Positions 1-8,970 of a stretch of DNA of 45,502 nucleotides are shown here, piece by piece. The DNA is from Ruminococcaceae bacterium UBA3753 (GTDB lineage: Bacteria > Bacillota > Clostridia > Oscillospirales > Acutalibacteraceae). The translations under genes and the position numbers were made by a program. Positions within the stretch are counted from its first letter, which is position 1. Every line of letters begins with the position of its first letter. The stretch lies in assembly GCA_002372375.1 (NCBI GenBank), contig DFGJ01000015.1, positions 1 to 45,502 on the forward strand, written 5' to 3'. A model generated the notes under the pieces. It had not been told where the DNA came from and made no database searches. It saw nothing but the letters and a program-made list of their open reading frames with translations.

Positions 1-48
1 TTAGGATCTAGTGCCCTTGGCGTGAGGGTTCAAGTCCCTCCTCTCGCA
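1..48 (+). tRNA. tRNA-Leu(TAG), 3' part, cut by window edge
   Basis: The window opens inside the anticodon loop: ttagga matches the CTTAGGA loop of tRNA-Leu with anticodon TAG at 2-4. A long variable arm typical of a class II tRNA follows, then the T arm (stem gaggg at 24-28, loop ttcaagt, stem ccctc at 36-40) and the 3' acceptor strand ctctcgc with discriminator A48. The next bases are ct, not CCA, so CCA would have to be added after transcription, unlike the two tRNAs that follow. The 5' half lies outside the window. Confidence 0.85.
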
Positions 49-110
49 CTTTTCAGTGTACGGCATTGGATGTTTAGCACGCATACGAATTGGAATTCGT
101 AGCAAATCTT

Positions 111-185
111 GCGGAAATAGCTCAGGGGTAGAGCGCCACCTTGCCAAGGTGGAGGTAGCGGGTTCGAGCCCCGTTACCCGCTCCA
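111..185 (+). tRNA. tRNA-Gly(GCC) with imperfect acceptor stem
   Basis: The D arm, the anticodon arm (loop TTGCCAA, anticodon GCC) and the T arm (loop TTCGAGC) are standard for tRNA-Gly. CCA is encoded at 183-185. The 5' acceptor strand reads GCGGAAA and the 3' strand TACCCGC, which leaves pairs 5-68 (A-C) and 6-67 (A-A) unpaired. The usual form has GCGGGTA, so the 5' strand carries the changes. It lies 62 bases after tRNA-Leu and 13 before tRNA-Cys, so the three are probably one transcript. Confidence 0.92.
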
Positions 186-198
186 GTTGTTCGGTCTC

Positions 199-272
199 GG
201 CGCCATAGCCAAGTGGTAAGGCATGGGTCTGCAACACCCTGAGCCCCAGTTCAAATCTGGGTGGCGCCTCCA
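199..272 (+). tRNA. tRNA-Cys(GCA)
   Basis: A complete cloverleaf: acceptor GGCGCCA pairs with TGGCGCC, the D arm contains AAGTGGTAAGG, the anticodon loop is CTGCAAC with anticodon GCA, and the T arm is CCCAG/TTCAAAT/CTGGG. The discriminator is U and CCA is encoded at 270-272. It is the last gene of the tRNA cluster; a T-rich stretch follows. Confidence 0.93.
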
Positions 273-482
273 GTTGTTTTTTCTGTCTTTTGGCAGGTAT
301 CGCCCTTGTTTTTTGCTGAGTCTAGGTCTTTCGGAAGACAAGGTAACGAGTTTGCTTCAGTAACTTTTAGTGTTTGAGTGTCGGGTGGAAGTTTGCCTGT
401 AGTCGTTTGCGTTGCGCCGTTTTGGTATATTCAAGGGCTCATCATGTGGTTTATCTTTGCAATAAAGGGCGGATTTGTTTAG

Positions 483-1472
483 ATGTTTGAGGATATTGTG
501 ACAACTTCTGGTTGGAATAAGACGTTTCCCAAGGGTGACGATGTTGTGAACCGGAAGGTTACTTTTAATAATAGGTTTGGGATTACGCTTGTCGCGGATG
601 TGTATGCTCCTCTTCACGTGGATTCTGCGTTGCCGGCTGTAGCAATTAGTGGGCCTTTTGGTGCGGTTAAGGAACAGTGTTCTGGACTTTATGCGCAAAC
701 TTTGGCCAGATTGGGTTACTTGACTGTTGCTTTTGATCCGTCTTTTACAGGCGAAAGTTCAGGTTTCCCAAGGCGCATGGCTTCACCTGATGTCAACACT
801 GAGGATTTTCAGGCTGCTATAGACTATCTTGTTTGCGATGAGAGGGTTGATCAGCGAAGAGTAGGGATACTTGGGATATGTGGTTTTGGCGGGTTTGCAT
901 TAAACACCGCTGCGTTGGATACAAGAATAAGGGCTACCGTTGCAGTCACCATGTATGACATGTCTAGAGTTACCGCAAACGGCTATTTTGATGAACAAGA
1001 CGATGAAGAAGCACGTTATAGGCTGCGGGTTCAGTTAAATAATCAGAGGACTGTGGACTTTAAAAACAAGTCATACAGGATGGCCGGGGGTTGTCTGCCT
1101 TTGCCGGTTCCTGAGAGTTCTCCCTTTTTTGTAAAAGATTATTCCGCTTATTATAAAGGCAGGGCTTACCATGAACGGAGTGGCAATTCCAATGATGGTT
1201 GGGCAAGTGTGGGCTGTATGTCTTTTTTAAATCAACCCATTTGTAGTTATGTTAATGAAATACGGAGTGCTGTCCTTTTGATTCACGGTGAAAAAGCACA
1301 CTCTCGTTATTTTAGTGAAGATGCATATAAAAAAATGACAGCTGGAGGTAATTATGCGGAAAATAAAGAACTGTTTATAGTTGACGACGCTGTTCATACA
1401 GATTTGTACGATAATTTAGACAAAATTCCATTTAATAAAATTGATTCGTTTTTTAAAACATATATGGTTTAA
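483..1472 (+). CDS. alpha/beta hydrolase with cysteine nucleophile (dienelactone hydrolase / YcjY-like)
   Basis: A 329-residue protein with an alpha/beta-hydrolase pattern. The nucleophile elbow is GICGFGG, so the nucleophile would be Cys133, as in dienelactone hydrolases and YcjY-like hydrolases, instead of the usual serine. A late strand LLIHGE precedes the probable catalytic His305 in DDAVHTDLYD. There is no signal peptide, so it should be cytoplasmic. Its substrate cannot be told from sequence. A purine-rich AAAGGG lies about 13 bases before the ATG. It stands alone between the tRNA genes and a repeat array. The first two thirds are richer in G+C than most genes here and the last third is AT-rich, which could reflect acquisition or uneven mutation. 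Confidence 0.8.
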   Translation: MFEDIVTTSGWNKTFPKGDDVVNRKVTFNNRFGITLVADVYAPLHVDSALPAVAISGPFGAVKEQCSGLYAQTLARLGYLTVAFDPSFTGESSGFPRRMASPDVNTEDFQAAIDYLVCDERVDQRRVGILGICGFGGFALNTAALDTRIRATVAVTMYDMSRVTANGYFDEQDDEEARYRLRVQLNNQRTVDFKNKSYRMAGGCLPLPVPESSPFFVKDYSAYYKGRAYHERSGNSNDGWASVGCMSFLNQPICSYVNEIRSAVLLIHGEKAHSRYFSEDAYKKMTAGGNYAENKELFIVDDAVHTDLYDNLDKIPFNKIDSFFKTYMV

Positions 1473-1560
1473 TTCTTCTTTTAGCATCAGAGTTTCTATT
1501 GTGATGGCATATTTTTATAAATAGCCAGCGTGTGGATTTTTGTGTTCAAAAGTGGTGAAT

Positions 1561-2130
1561 GTTGTGTATTTTTGTTAATGTAAGCTATGTGGAAAATTGT
1601 AACGGAATTTGCAATGACACCGTTCATGTTCCGGTTTTTTGGTGAGAGAATTTGTAAACTACGAAACAGTCAGGGAAACATTTTTAAATTCAGAAATGTG
1701 GGTTGACGTGTATTTTTGTCCCTGAAAGTTATTTGGGAGGTTTTAATAAATTTTTCAATGTGCAGTGCAGTTTGTTGTTCTGGCTTTTTGATGAAAGAAT
1801 TTTTAAGGTAAAAGACAGGCAAGAAAACATTTTTAAATTCAAAAATGTTGAATGACGTGTCTTTTTATTCCTAAAAGCTATTTGGTGAATTATAATTAAA
1901 TCTTCAATGGCGCAGTACAGTTTGTTGTTCTGGTTTTTTGATTAGAGAATTTTTAAGGTAAAAGACATGCAAGGAAACATTTTTAAATTTAAAAATATGG
2001 GGTGGCGTGTATTTTTGTCCCTGAAAGTTATTTGGAAGGTTTTAATAAATTTTTCAATGCGCAGTACAGTTTGTTGTTCTGGTTTTTTGATTAGAGAATT
2101 TTTAAGATAAAAGACAGGCAAGGAAAAGTT
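1561..2130. repeat. degenerate tandem array, period about 150 bp
   Basis: The landmark tttgttgttctgg recurs at 1771, 1921 and 2070, with a diverged form near 1621, giving a period of 149-150. Each unit also carries the block gtgtatttttgtccctgaaag and the block ggcaaggaaacatttttaaa. An older, weaker copy seems to cover about 1561-1620, and the last unit is broken off after about 60 bases. There is no open reading frame running through it. The source of the unit is not apparent in either flanking gene. Confidence 0.85.
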
Positions 2131-2256
2131 TTCGTACTTCCCTCAAAGCACCTTATAATTTAATTAGAAAATTTTGTAATTCATTACTGTGAAATCAAGT
2201 TTTATTTCGAAAAAATAGTTCCGTTTAGACAAGTTTAGCAGTAAGGTCCTTTAAGC

Positions 2257-3120
2257 ATGCGATGTGTAGTTGTAGGAAGTGCTATTTTTAAAAACTATTC
2301 TTTACTTTTGAAGGAGTGCAAGAAAGCCGATCTGGTTGTTGCTGCAGACGGCGGATTAAATCATTTGAAAAAAATTAATTTTAGTCCTAATTTATTCGTT
2401 GGTGACATGGATTCTGTATTCTTTAATAAAAAAATTTATAAAAGCATAGGTTTCTGTAATAAACTACTTAGAAAATCAAAGAATAGTCTGAGCAACGGAA
2501 AGTGCGCGCCAGGTTCACTCTGCGCACCATCTTTAAAAAAGAGTATCTCTAATAATTTATTAAATGAAAAAGACATTCTAACTAAAATAGCTAATGTGTT
2601 GCCGGTTAGTACGGTTAAAACTTACAATAAACCAGTAGTCGTGTCCAAAAACACCGCAAGCTTTTTAAAAAACACGAAAATTATAAAGCTACCTAAAGAA
2701 AAAGAGCATACCGATATTTTTTTTGCAGCTAAAAAGGCTATAGATCTTGGGGCAAAAGAGTTCAAAATTTTTGGAGGTCTGGGACAACGATTAGATCATT
2801 CCTACGCTAATTTTTGTGTAGCTAAATACTTGGCCGAAAGAAATATAGCACACCAGTTTGTATCCGATTCATTTAGAGCTTTTGTTTTAAAGCAAGGAAA
2901 CATAGTAGCAATTCGAAACCAAATCGGAAAGACCATATCGGTATTTCCTTTTGGTGAAAAGTGCTGTAAAGTAAGCTACAAAGGCCTCAAATATAGCTTA
3001 AAAGAAAGTTACCTACACGCTAATTTTCCACTTGGAATAAGTAACGTGATTGTTGAAAAACAGTGTACCATCTCTGTATTGGAAGGATACGCCTTAGTTC
3101 TTGTGTACCTTAACCTATAA
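2257..3120 (+). CDS. thiN: thiamine pyrophosphokinase with internal insertion
   Basis: It transfers pyrophosphate from ATP to thiamine to give thiamine diphosphate, the cofactor of NifJ and Dxs in this window. The N-terminus holds VVAADGG and the metal-binding GDMDS; after a gap come KEKEHTD, FGGLGQRLDHSYAN and a C-terminal substrate-binding region with PLGISN. These are the family landmarks. The protein is 287 residues against about 210 usually: some 75 residues (about 55-135) are inserted between GDMDS and the KEKxxTD motif. The insert is Lys/Ser/Asn-rich. AAGG lies 12 bases before the ATG. Usually this gene follows rsgA and rpe; here it is alone. Confidence 0.88.
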   Translation: MRCVVVGSAIFKNYSLLLKECKKADLVVAADGGLNHLKKINFSPNLFVGDMDSVFFNKKIYKSIGFCNKLLRKSKNSLSNGKCAPGSLCAPSLKKSISNNLLNEKDILTKIANVLPVSTVKTYNKPVVVSKNTASFLKNTKIIKLPKEKEHTDIFFAAKKAIDLGAKEFKIFGGLGQRLDHSYANFCVAKYLAERNIAHQFVSDSFRAFVLKQGNIVAIRNQIGKTISVFPFGEKCCKVSYKGLKYSLKESYLHANFPLGISNVIVEKQCTISVLEGYALVLVYLNL

Positions 3121-3280
3121 ATCTGTGAAACTAAGACATAAGTCACCACTTATACAACGATACTAAAAATCACTCTTCCGCCATCAGCGTAAACGTAACA
3201 TTTTCACCAAACAACACCACTAAGTCGTTCATATATCAAAAAAGAAAAGACAGAAATCATAGCACTCCTAAAAATTAAAC

Positions 3281-4345
3281 TTACCATAGTAGCAAACCAC
3301 GAAGATCTTTAAAAGTTTCACGACTTCCTTTAACTGCTGCGCGCGGGAAATAATAAAGACAGCCTAGAGCGAGCCATGCAACAAAAGACACTCTCCGACA
3401 ATAACTTCTTAATTCTCTAGAAGGAAGTAAGAAATATCCAAATGCTGGTACAAACAACGCACCGGTACATATTCTGCTAAAACCCAACTTAAGCCGCTCT
3501 AAAACGTCCGTCTTCCAGGTACCATCTTTATGGTAGCAATCACCGAATGAGCTACCACTAATCACTGAAGTGGCGAAGTCTACGAAACTTTCCTTCTTTA
3601 TCTCGATAAATCGTTCTCGATTAATGCTTGAACGTATCACTAGCGTTGTGTCCGACTTTTTCATGGGGCAAACGAAAAAAGGAGATTCTAAAATATTCAC
3701 CTGTGAATCAACATCCATTTGCGAAAAAGTTTCTAATGAATCGAAATGATAAACGCCTAAATTGACTTTTACCAACTTTAAAAGTTTTTCCAGCGCTTTT
3801 TTGCTCTTTTCTGCGTCAAAAAGTGAGAAATTTAATGATTCTAAAAAGCACAACAAGTCCAAAGTTGATTGATTATTTTTGGACTCAGTGTCGGAGTCAA
3901 AAAAAGTGATAAAACCTTTACCTACCACTTTGATACATCGCCAAAGCATCTTCAAGTCAATTGTTTTTTCTAGCACATTAAATATTCCACCGAAAACACC
4001 TGCGGCAAATGAAATGCTCGACTTTAACCATCTTTTCAAAACAGACCCAGCTCCAACTTTTTGTGACTTCACCTCACATTTAAGGGCTCTCCCGCTCACT
4101 CCTTTTTCCGCAACAGAGCACATGGTACTTTGTTCGCTGGGTATAATGCATCCACTAAAGCTACTCCCTCCACCTACATATCCATCTACACTTTTAAAAC
4201 AATAGGGCACTGTAAATTCGGCATCCGTCTTTTTATGTTTTCGAGAACTTACGCCTTGAACTTTCTCAAATGCATGCATTGTTCCAACTTGACTAAATAA
4301 AAGTGTCGAGCCAGCAACACAACTACACAAAGCCTGATATTTCAT
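3281..4345 (-). CDS. unrecognised exported protein with C-terminal hydrophobic segments
   Basis: 354 residues, not matched to any family I know. Translation probably starts at 4345, where GGAAGGTG precedes ATG, although the frame stays open to 4414. The N-terminus (MKYQALCSCVAGSTLLFSQV, then HAFEKV) looks like a Sec signal peptide with cleavage after HA-F. Two further hydrophobic stretches occur: around 105-125 and near the C-terminus (GALFVPAFGYFLL and VAWLALGCLYYF), which could hold it in the membrane. The gene diverges from nifJ with 170 bases between them. It is one of six unrelated-looking exported proteins here with similar short N-terminal signals. The function is unknown. Confidence 0.65.
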   Translation of the reverse strand: MKYQALCSCVAGSTLLFSQVGTMHAFEKVQGVSSRKHKKTDAEFTVPYCFKSVDGYVGGGSSFSGCIIPSEQSTMCSVAEKGVSGRALKCEVKSQKVGAGSVLKRWLKSSISFAAGVFGGIFNVLEKTIDLKMLWRCIKVVGKGFITFFDSDTESKNNQSTLDLLCFLESLNFSLFDAEKSKKALEKLLKLVKVNLGVYHFDSLETFSQMDVDSQVNILESPFFVCPMKKSDTTLVIRSSINRERFIEIKKESFVDFATSVISGSSFGDCYHKDGTWKTDVLERLKLGFSRICTGALFVPAFGYFLLPSRELRSYCRRVSFVAWLALGCLYYFPRAAVKGSRETFKDLRGLLLW

Positions 4346-4445
4346 AAATTTCCACACCTTCCTACTTATAAAATTAAAATATGCAAGTATTGTACCATAA
4401 AATAAAGAACTCAACTACATACCATTTGCCTTTTATAAAAATATT

Positions 4446-4474
4446 TTTAAAATTCAATTATTAGGTCTTACAAT
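4446..4474 (+). promoter_or_regulatory. candidate sigma-A promoter of nifJ
   Basis: TTTAAA (4446-4451), 17 bases, then TACAAT (4469-4474), lying about 40 bases ahead of the nifJ ATG. The -35 box is weak (4 of 6). Assignment rests on position and spacing only. Confidence 0.35.
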
Positions 4475-4515
4475 TATTGCTGCCGATTGTACTTTAACAG
4501 AGAGGGAAAATTTTC

Positions 4516-7500
4516 ATGGTTACAAATAGAAGACTAGAAACTATAGACGGCAACACCGCTGCAGCCTATGTTTCGTATGCTTTTACGGAACTTGCTTTTG
4601 TTTACCCAATAACTCCGTCTTCTGTAATGGCAGATATTGTAGATAAATACGCTAATCTATCAAAGAAAGAAAATCTTTTTGGTAATGTTGTTAAAGTTAC
4701 CCAGATGCAATCCGAAGCGGGTGTGGCTGGAGCTTTACACGGCGCTTTAAGTGCAGGAAGTCTTGCAACGACATACACAGCGTCACAGGGGCTTTTGCTG
4801 ATGATTCCTAACATGTATAAGATAGCAGGTGAACTATTGCCCTGTGTGATTCATGTGGCCGCTCGTACCATTGCAGGTCACGCACTCTCCATCTTTGGGG
4901 ATCACTCTGATGTCTATGCATGTAGACAAACTGGTTTTGCAATGCTTTGTTCCAATAGTCCCCAAGAAGTTATGGACCTAAGTGCAGTTGCTCATCTTAG
5001 CGCAATTAAAGGTAGAATTCCGTTTCTACACTTTTTTGATGGTTTTAGGACTTCGCACGAAATACAGAAAGTTCAAATGTGGGACTACAAAGATTTAGAG
5101 GATTTGCTAGACTTTTCTTCTGTTACGTCTTTTAAAAAACGCGCCTTAAATCCGGAGCGCCCAGTTTTAAGGGGATCTGCTCAAAATGACGACATCTTCT
5201 TTCAAGTAAAGGAAGCCAGCAATAGTTTATATTTAGCACTTCCTAAAGTTGTAGAAGATTACATGAATAAGGTAAATAACAAGTTGGGAACAAATTATTC
5301 GCTGTTCAACTACTACGGTCATAAAGAACCAGACAGAATAATTGTTTCTATGGGTTCTGTTTGTGAAACAATAGAAGAGGTCGTAGATTATTTGAATGAT
5401 CATAATGAACAAGTTGGACTGGTAAAAGTTAGATTATATAGACCTTTTTCTTTAGAGCATTTTTTAAAAATAATCCCAAAAAGCGTAAAATGTGTTTCAG
5501 TTTTAGACAGAACCAAAGAGCCTGGGTCTCTGGGTGAGCCGCTTTATTTAGATGTTGCTGCTGCTTTTTTATCGTCTGGACGTGAATGGGTAAAAATTTT
5601 GCGGGGACGGTATGGTCTTTCTTCAAAAGATACCTCACCAAAAGACATTTTGGCTATATTTGATAATATGAAAGACAGTTTCAGGCCCAAACAGCAATTC
5701 ACCGTTGGAATAAATGACGATGTAACTAATTTATCTTTGACCACAAAAAATATAGATTTCATACCATCTGAAAATACTTATTCTTGCAAATTTTGGGGAT
5801 TTGGTTCCGATGGTACCGTGAGTGCTAATAAAAATTCCATAAAAATAATCGGAAACAACACAGATTTGTTTGTACAGGGGTATTTTGCTTACGACTCTAA
5901 AAAGTCTGGAGGACTTACAGTTTCACACCTCAGGTTTGGCAAACAAAAAATAAGATCTGCCTATTACGTTAAAGATGCAGATTTTGTAGCTTGCCATAAT
6001 TTTTCTTATATTTATAAATACCCGGCCATGGTAAACGAAATAAAGTTTGAAGGGAAATTTTTAATTAATTGCCCTTACAAAACAGAAGAGGAATTAAATA
6101 CGCATTTACCTGACCAAGTTAAATACCATGTTTTCAATAAAAGGATAGATCTCTACGTTATAGATGCTGTAGAACTAGCTAAAGATATTGGACTGGGTGG
6201 TAGAGTCAACACTATTTTGCAGTCGGCGTTTTTCAAAATAACTAATATTATTGATTCTGAAGATGCTATTAAATATATGAAAGAGGCAGCACTAAAAACC
6301 TACGGAAAAAAAGGTGAGAAAGTTGTAAAGATGAATTATGAAGCGATAGAATATGGAGCGAAATTTGTAAAAAGAATAGGTGTACCGTCATCTTTTGCCA
6401 GCGCAAAAATGCCAACGGAAAGCGAGAAACGGCTCCCAGAATGTGATTATAATTCGTGTGGTTTTGTGTGCAATGGATCAAAGTTTGCAGAAAGTTCGGG
6501 TAAACTTTTTCCATTTCTAGAATCGGACGATATTTGTGGAAGTGATGGAATGTCTCAGAGCTGTGGCTTTAATTCGTGTAAGTTTAAATGCAAAGAACCG
6601 GAACTTGTAAAAGGTACAAACGCTCATTTCTCACCTTCAGAGTTGAAAAATGCACACGAAAATGGGGAAATTTGCCCGGATCATGACTGTGCCCCGTGCA
6701 GTTTTACGCACAAGTTTGCAAATGATATTCAAAAAACTTTAAATAAATATGAGGGAAATAACTTACCAGTTTCCAAATTTCTACCTTATTTGGATGGTAC
6801 TTTACCTCTTGGAACTTCTTCTTTTGAAAAAAGAAACACCGCTGCCATGGTACCACAGTGGAACAAAGACTATTGCATACAATGCAACATGTGCTCTATG
6901 GTATGTCCTCATTCTGTTATAAGACCGTTTATTTTAAATAAAAGCGAAAAGGAATCTGCGCCAGTGGAGGTTCCTTGCAAAGAAGCAATCGGTCTTAAAG
7001 GTGAAGGACTCTTTTTTAGTATAGGAATTTCCAGCAAAGATTGTACCTCTTGTGGCTTGTGTGCTAATATCTGCCCGGGGATTAAATCTAACAAAGCGCT
7101 CAATATGGTTCAAAATGATAATAAGGTCAGTATACAGCAAGATATCTTTGATTTCTTAGTTAAACTTCCTGAAAAAAAGGTTATATCGGAAAAGTTCAAT
7201 ATGTTTACTGTGAAAGGTAGTCAATTTAGAAAACCACTTTTAGAATTTTCCGGTGCCTGTGCTGGTTGTGGCGAAACGCCGTACGCCAAGTTAGTAACTC
7301 AACTTTTTGGTCCAAATATTTATATAGCAAATGCTACAGGATGTTCCTCTATTTGGGGTGGAAGCGCCGGGTCTGTTCCGTATACTATTACAGAAGATGG
7401 TCGAGGTCCGGCTTGGCAGAATTCCTTGTTTGAAGATAATGCAGAATTTGGCTTAGGGCTAGAGCTTAGCAGAAAATACGGAAGGGACTGTCTTAATAGG

Positions 7501-8274
7501 ATTTTAGAGAAGCTGGTGACAGAATCAAAGGATGAAAAATTGAGTACCTTATATTCAAGTTACTTAGAAACGTATGACGATATTAAGAAGAATCAGTTAA
7601 CTACGAGTGACATCTTTGATTATATTAGCAGTAAGGAGTTTACTAAAAACATCGAAATAGGTCCAGAGGTTGAGAAAATCTTGAAAAAAGTGCTTGAACA
7701 AAGGATTTTCTTATCTAAAAAATCTACCTGGATCTTTGGTGGCGACGGCTGGGCCTATGACATCGGCTTTGGCGGTTTGGATCATATATTCGCAAGCGGT
7801 GAAAATTTAAACATATTAGTGTTTGACACTGAAGTTTACTCCAACACGGGAGGGCAGGCTTCTAAAGCTACCCCTAAGGGTGCTATAGCTCAATTCGCGT
7901 CGAGTGGAAAGAAAATGAAGAAAAAAAATCTTGCCGCTATGGCTATGGCATATGAAGACGTATATGTTGCCTCTGTTGCTTTAGGTGCCAACATGAACCA
8001 GTGCATTAAAGCTATGAAGGAAGCGTTTGAATACCCGGGAGTTTCTTTGATTATCGCTTACTCGCCTTGCATCGAACATGGAATAAAAGGCGGCATGGTA
8101 AACGCGGATGTGGAACAAAAAAGGGCCGTTGAATGTGGCCACTGGAAGCTGTTCAGGTATAATCCCATTTTAAGAGATAACGGCAAAGATCCTTTGATTT
8201 TAGACAGCAAGTTACCAGTCAGACCATATGAGGAATTTTTAGCTGGCGAGAGTAGGTTTAAAATCAACAAATAA
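4516..8274 (+). CDS. nifJ: pyruvate:ferredoxin oxidoreductase, single chain, with Cys-rich insertion
   Basis: It oxidises pyruvate with CoA to acetyl-CoA and CO2 and reduces ferredoxin; cytoplasmic and oxygen-sensitive, a central enzyme of clostridial energy metabolism. Domains in order: N-terminal pyruvate domain with YPITPSS, the transketolase-C-like domain II, the gamma-like domain, two 4Fe-4S motifs (CIQCNMCSMVCP from Cys787 and CTSCGLCANICP from Cys843), then the TPP domain with GACAGCGETPY, GDGWAYDIGFGG and SNTGGQASKATP. GAGAGGG lies 9 bases ahead of ATG. It is 1252 residues against about 1170-1190 usually. The extra length is an insert between the gamma-like domain and LPVSKFLPYLDGT, holding ten cysteines from 643 to 728 in three Cx4Cx2-3C clusters. 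I know of no such block in typical NifJ. Confidence 0.97.
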   Translation: MVTNRRLETIDGNTAAAYVSYAFTELAFVYPITPSSVMADIVDKYANLSKKENLFGNVVKVTQMQSEAGVAGALHGALSAGSLATTYTASQGLLLMIPNMYKIAGELLPCVIHVAARTIAGHALSIFGDHSDVYACRQTGFAMLCSNSPQEVMDLSAVAHLSAIKGRIPFLHFFDGFRTSHEIQKVQMWDYKDLEDLLDFSSVTSFKKRALNPERPVLRGSAQNDDIFFQVKEASNSLYLALPKVVEDYMNKVNNKLGTNYSLFNYYGHKEPDRIIVSMGSVCETIEEVVDYLNDHNEQVGLVKVRLYRPFSLEHFLKIIPKSVKCVSVLDRTKEPGSLGEPLYLDVAAAFLSSGREWVKILRGRYGLSSKDTSPKDILAIFDNMKDSFRPKQQFTVGINDDVTNLSLTTKNIDFIPSENTYSCKFWGFGSDGTVSANKNSIKIIGNNTDLFVQGYFAYDSKKSGGLTVSHLRFGKQKIRSAYYVKDADFVACHNFSYIYKYPAMVNEIKFEGKFLINCPYKTEEELNTHLPDQVKYHVFNKRIDLYVIDAVELAKDIGLGGRVNTILQSAFFKITNIIDSEDAIKYMKEAALKTYGKKGEKVVKMNYEAIEYGAKFVKRIGVPSSFASAKMPTESEKRLPECDYNSCGFVCNGSKFAESSGKLFPFLESDDICGSDGMSQSCGFNSCKFKCKEPELVKGTNAHFSPSELKNAHENGEICPDHDCAPCSFTHKFANDIQKTLNKYEGNNLPVSKFLPYLDGTLPLGTSSFEKRNTAAMVPQWNKDYCIQCNMCSMVCPHSVIRPFILNKSEKESAPVEVPCKEAIGLKGEGLFFSIGISSKDCTSCGLCANICPGIKSNKALNMVQNDNKVSIQQDIFDFLVKLPEKKVISEKFNMFTVKGSQFRKPLLEFSGACAGCGETPYAKLVTQLFGPNIYIANATGCSSIWGGSAGSVPYTITEDGRGPAWQNSLFEDNAEFGLGLELSRKYGRDCLNRILEKLVTESKDEKLSTLYSSYLETYDDIKKNQLTTSDIFDYISSKEFTKNIEIGPEVEKILKKVLEQRIFLSKKSTWIFGGDGWAYDIGFGGLDHIFASGENLNILVFDTEVYSNTGGQASKATPKGAIAQFASSGKKMKKKNLAAMAMAYEDVYVASVALGANMNQCIKAMKEAFEYPGVSLIIAYSPCIEHGIKGGMVNADVEQKRAVECGHWKLFRYNPILRDNGKDPLILDSKLPVRPYEEFLAGESRFKINK

Positions 8275-8439
8275 TTTATACCTATGATGATTACATGTTT
8301 TTCAAGTAACTACTAGCGGCTAACAGCAACGCAATAATAATCCAGGATATTTTGTCTACTATAGCAACATGAGATTTGTATACAAACTGACACAAAGTTC
8401 CTCCCAAAGGCAACGTTGACATCTACGTTTCACGGGTGG

Positions 8440-8955
8440 ATTATAGTCTGTGTTAAGATGATTTTTTAATAGCGTTATGCGGCAACATACCTACCACGAC
8501 AAAGAACACTGTACACCGGCAACGATTAAATAAAAATACAACCCCGTATGAAATAGTTTCATGGGGGGAAAGTGTAGTCTGTGTTAAGGTAATTTTTAAT
8601 TGCCTTACGCACAACGTACCTAAAACAACAAAAAAACGCTGTACATAGGCAACAATTAAATCCCCGCATGGAATAAATGTATGAATCCTGCCCATTTTGT
8701 AGAAAAATATCACGACAAATCTATTTTAAATTTATTTTTGATTCTATTGATTAGTTTGGCTCATACTCTTAATTATGTCCACATTTTGAGAAAAAAACTC
8801 TTAAGACATTTTTGACTTTCCATCAATTTTTTAATTATTTAAAAAATACCATCCGTACTAAAGTGTTTACAATAGTGATATGCGCAACACACCTAACATA
8901 AAAAGGAACGCTGTATACCGACTACAATTGGATAAAAACACTGCACGAAACAAAT
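8440..8955. repeat. degenerate repeats after nifJ
   Basis: The landmark gtctgtgttaag occurs at 8446 and 8576, a spacing of about 131. A block reading gcaacatacctaacaaaaa...cgctgtaca...caattaaat recurs near 8478-8555, 8606-8670 and 8880-8955, with the third copy separated by about 200 bases of unrelated AT-rich DNA. No gene is seen in 8275-8970. The copies are A/C-rich on this strand, and their source is unknown. Confidence 0.7.
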
Positions 8956-8970
8956 TATCAGATTAGGCCA

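Noticed and set aside
2131..2256. TPP riboswitch ahead of thiN
   Set aside because: The conserved CUGAGA and following core were not found, and the space is mostly repeat array.
3879..4205. 108-residue plus-strand frame
   Set aside because: It lies opposite the exported protein at 3281-4345, which has a signal peptide and a strong ribosome binding site; this is its shadow.
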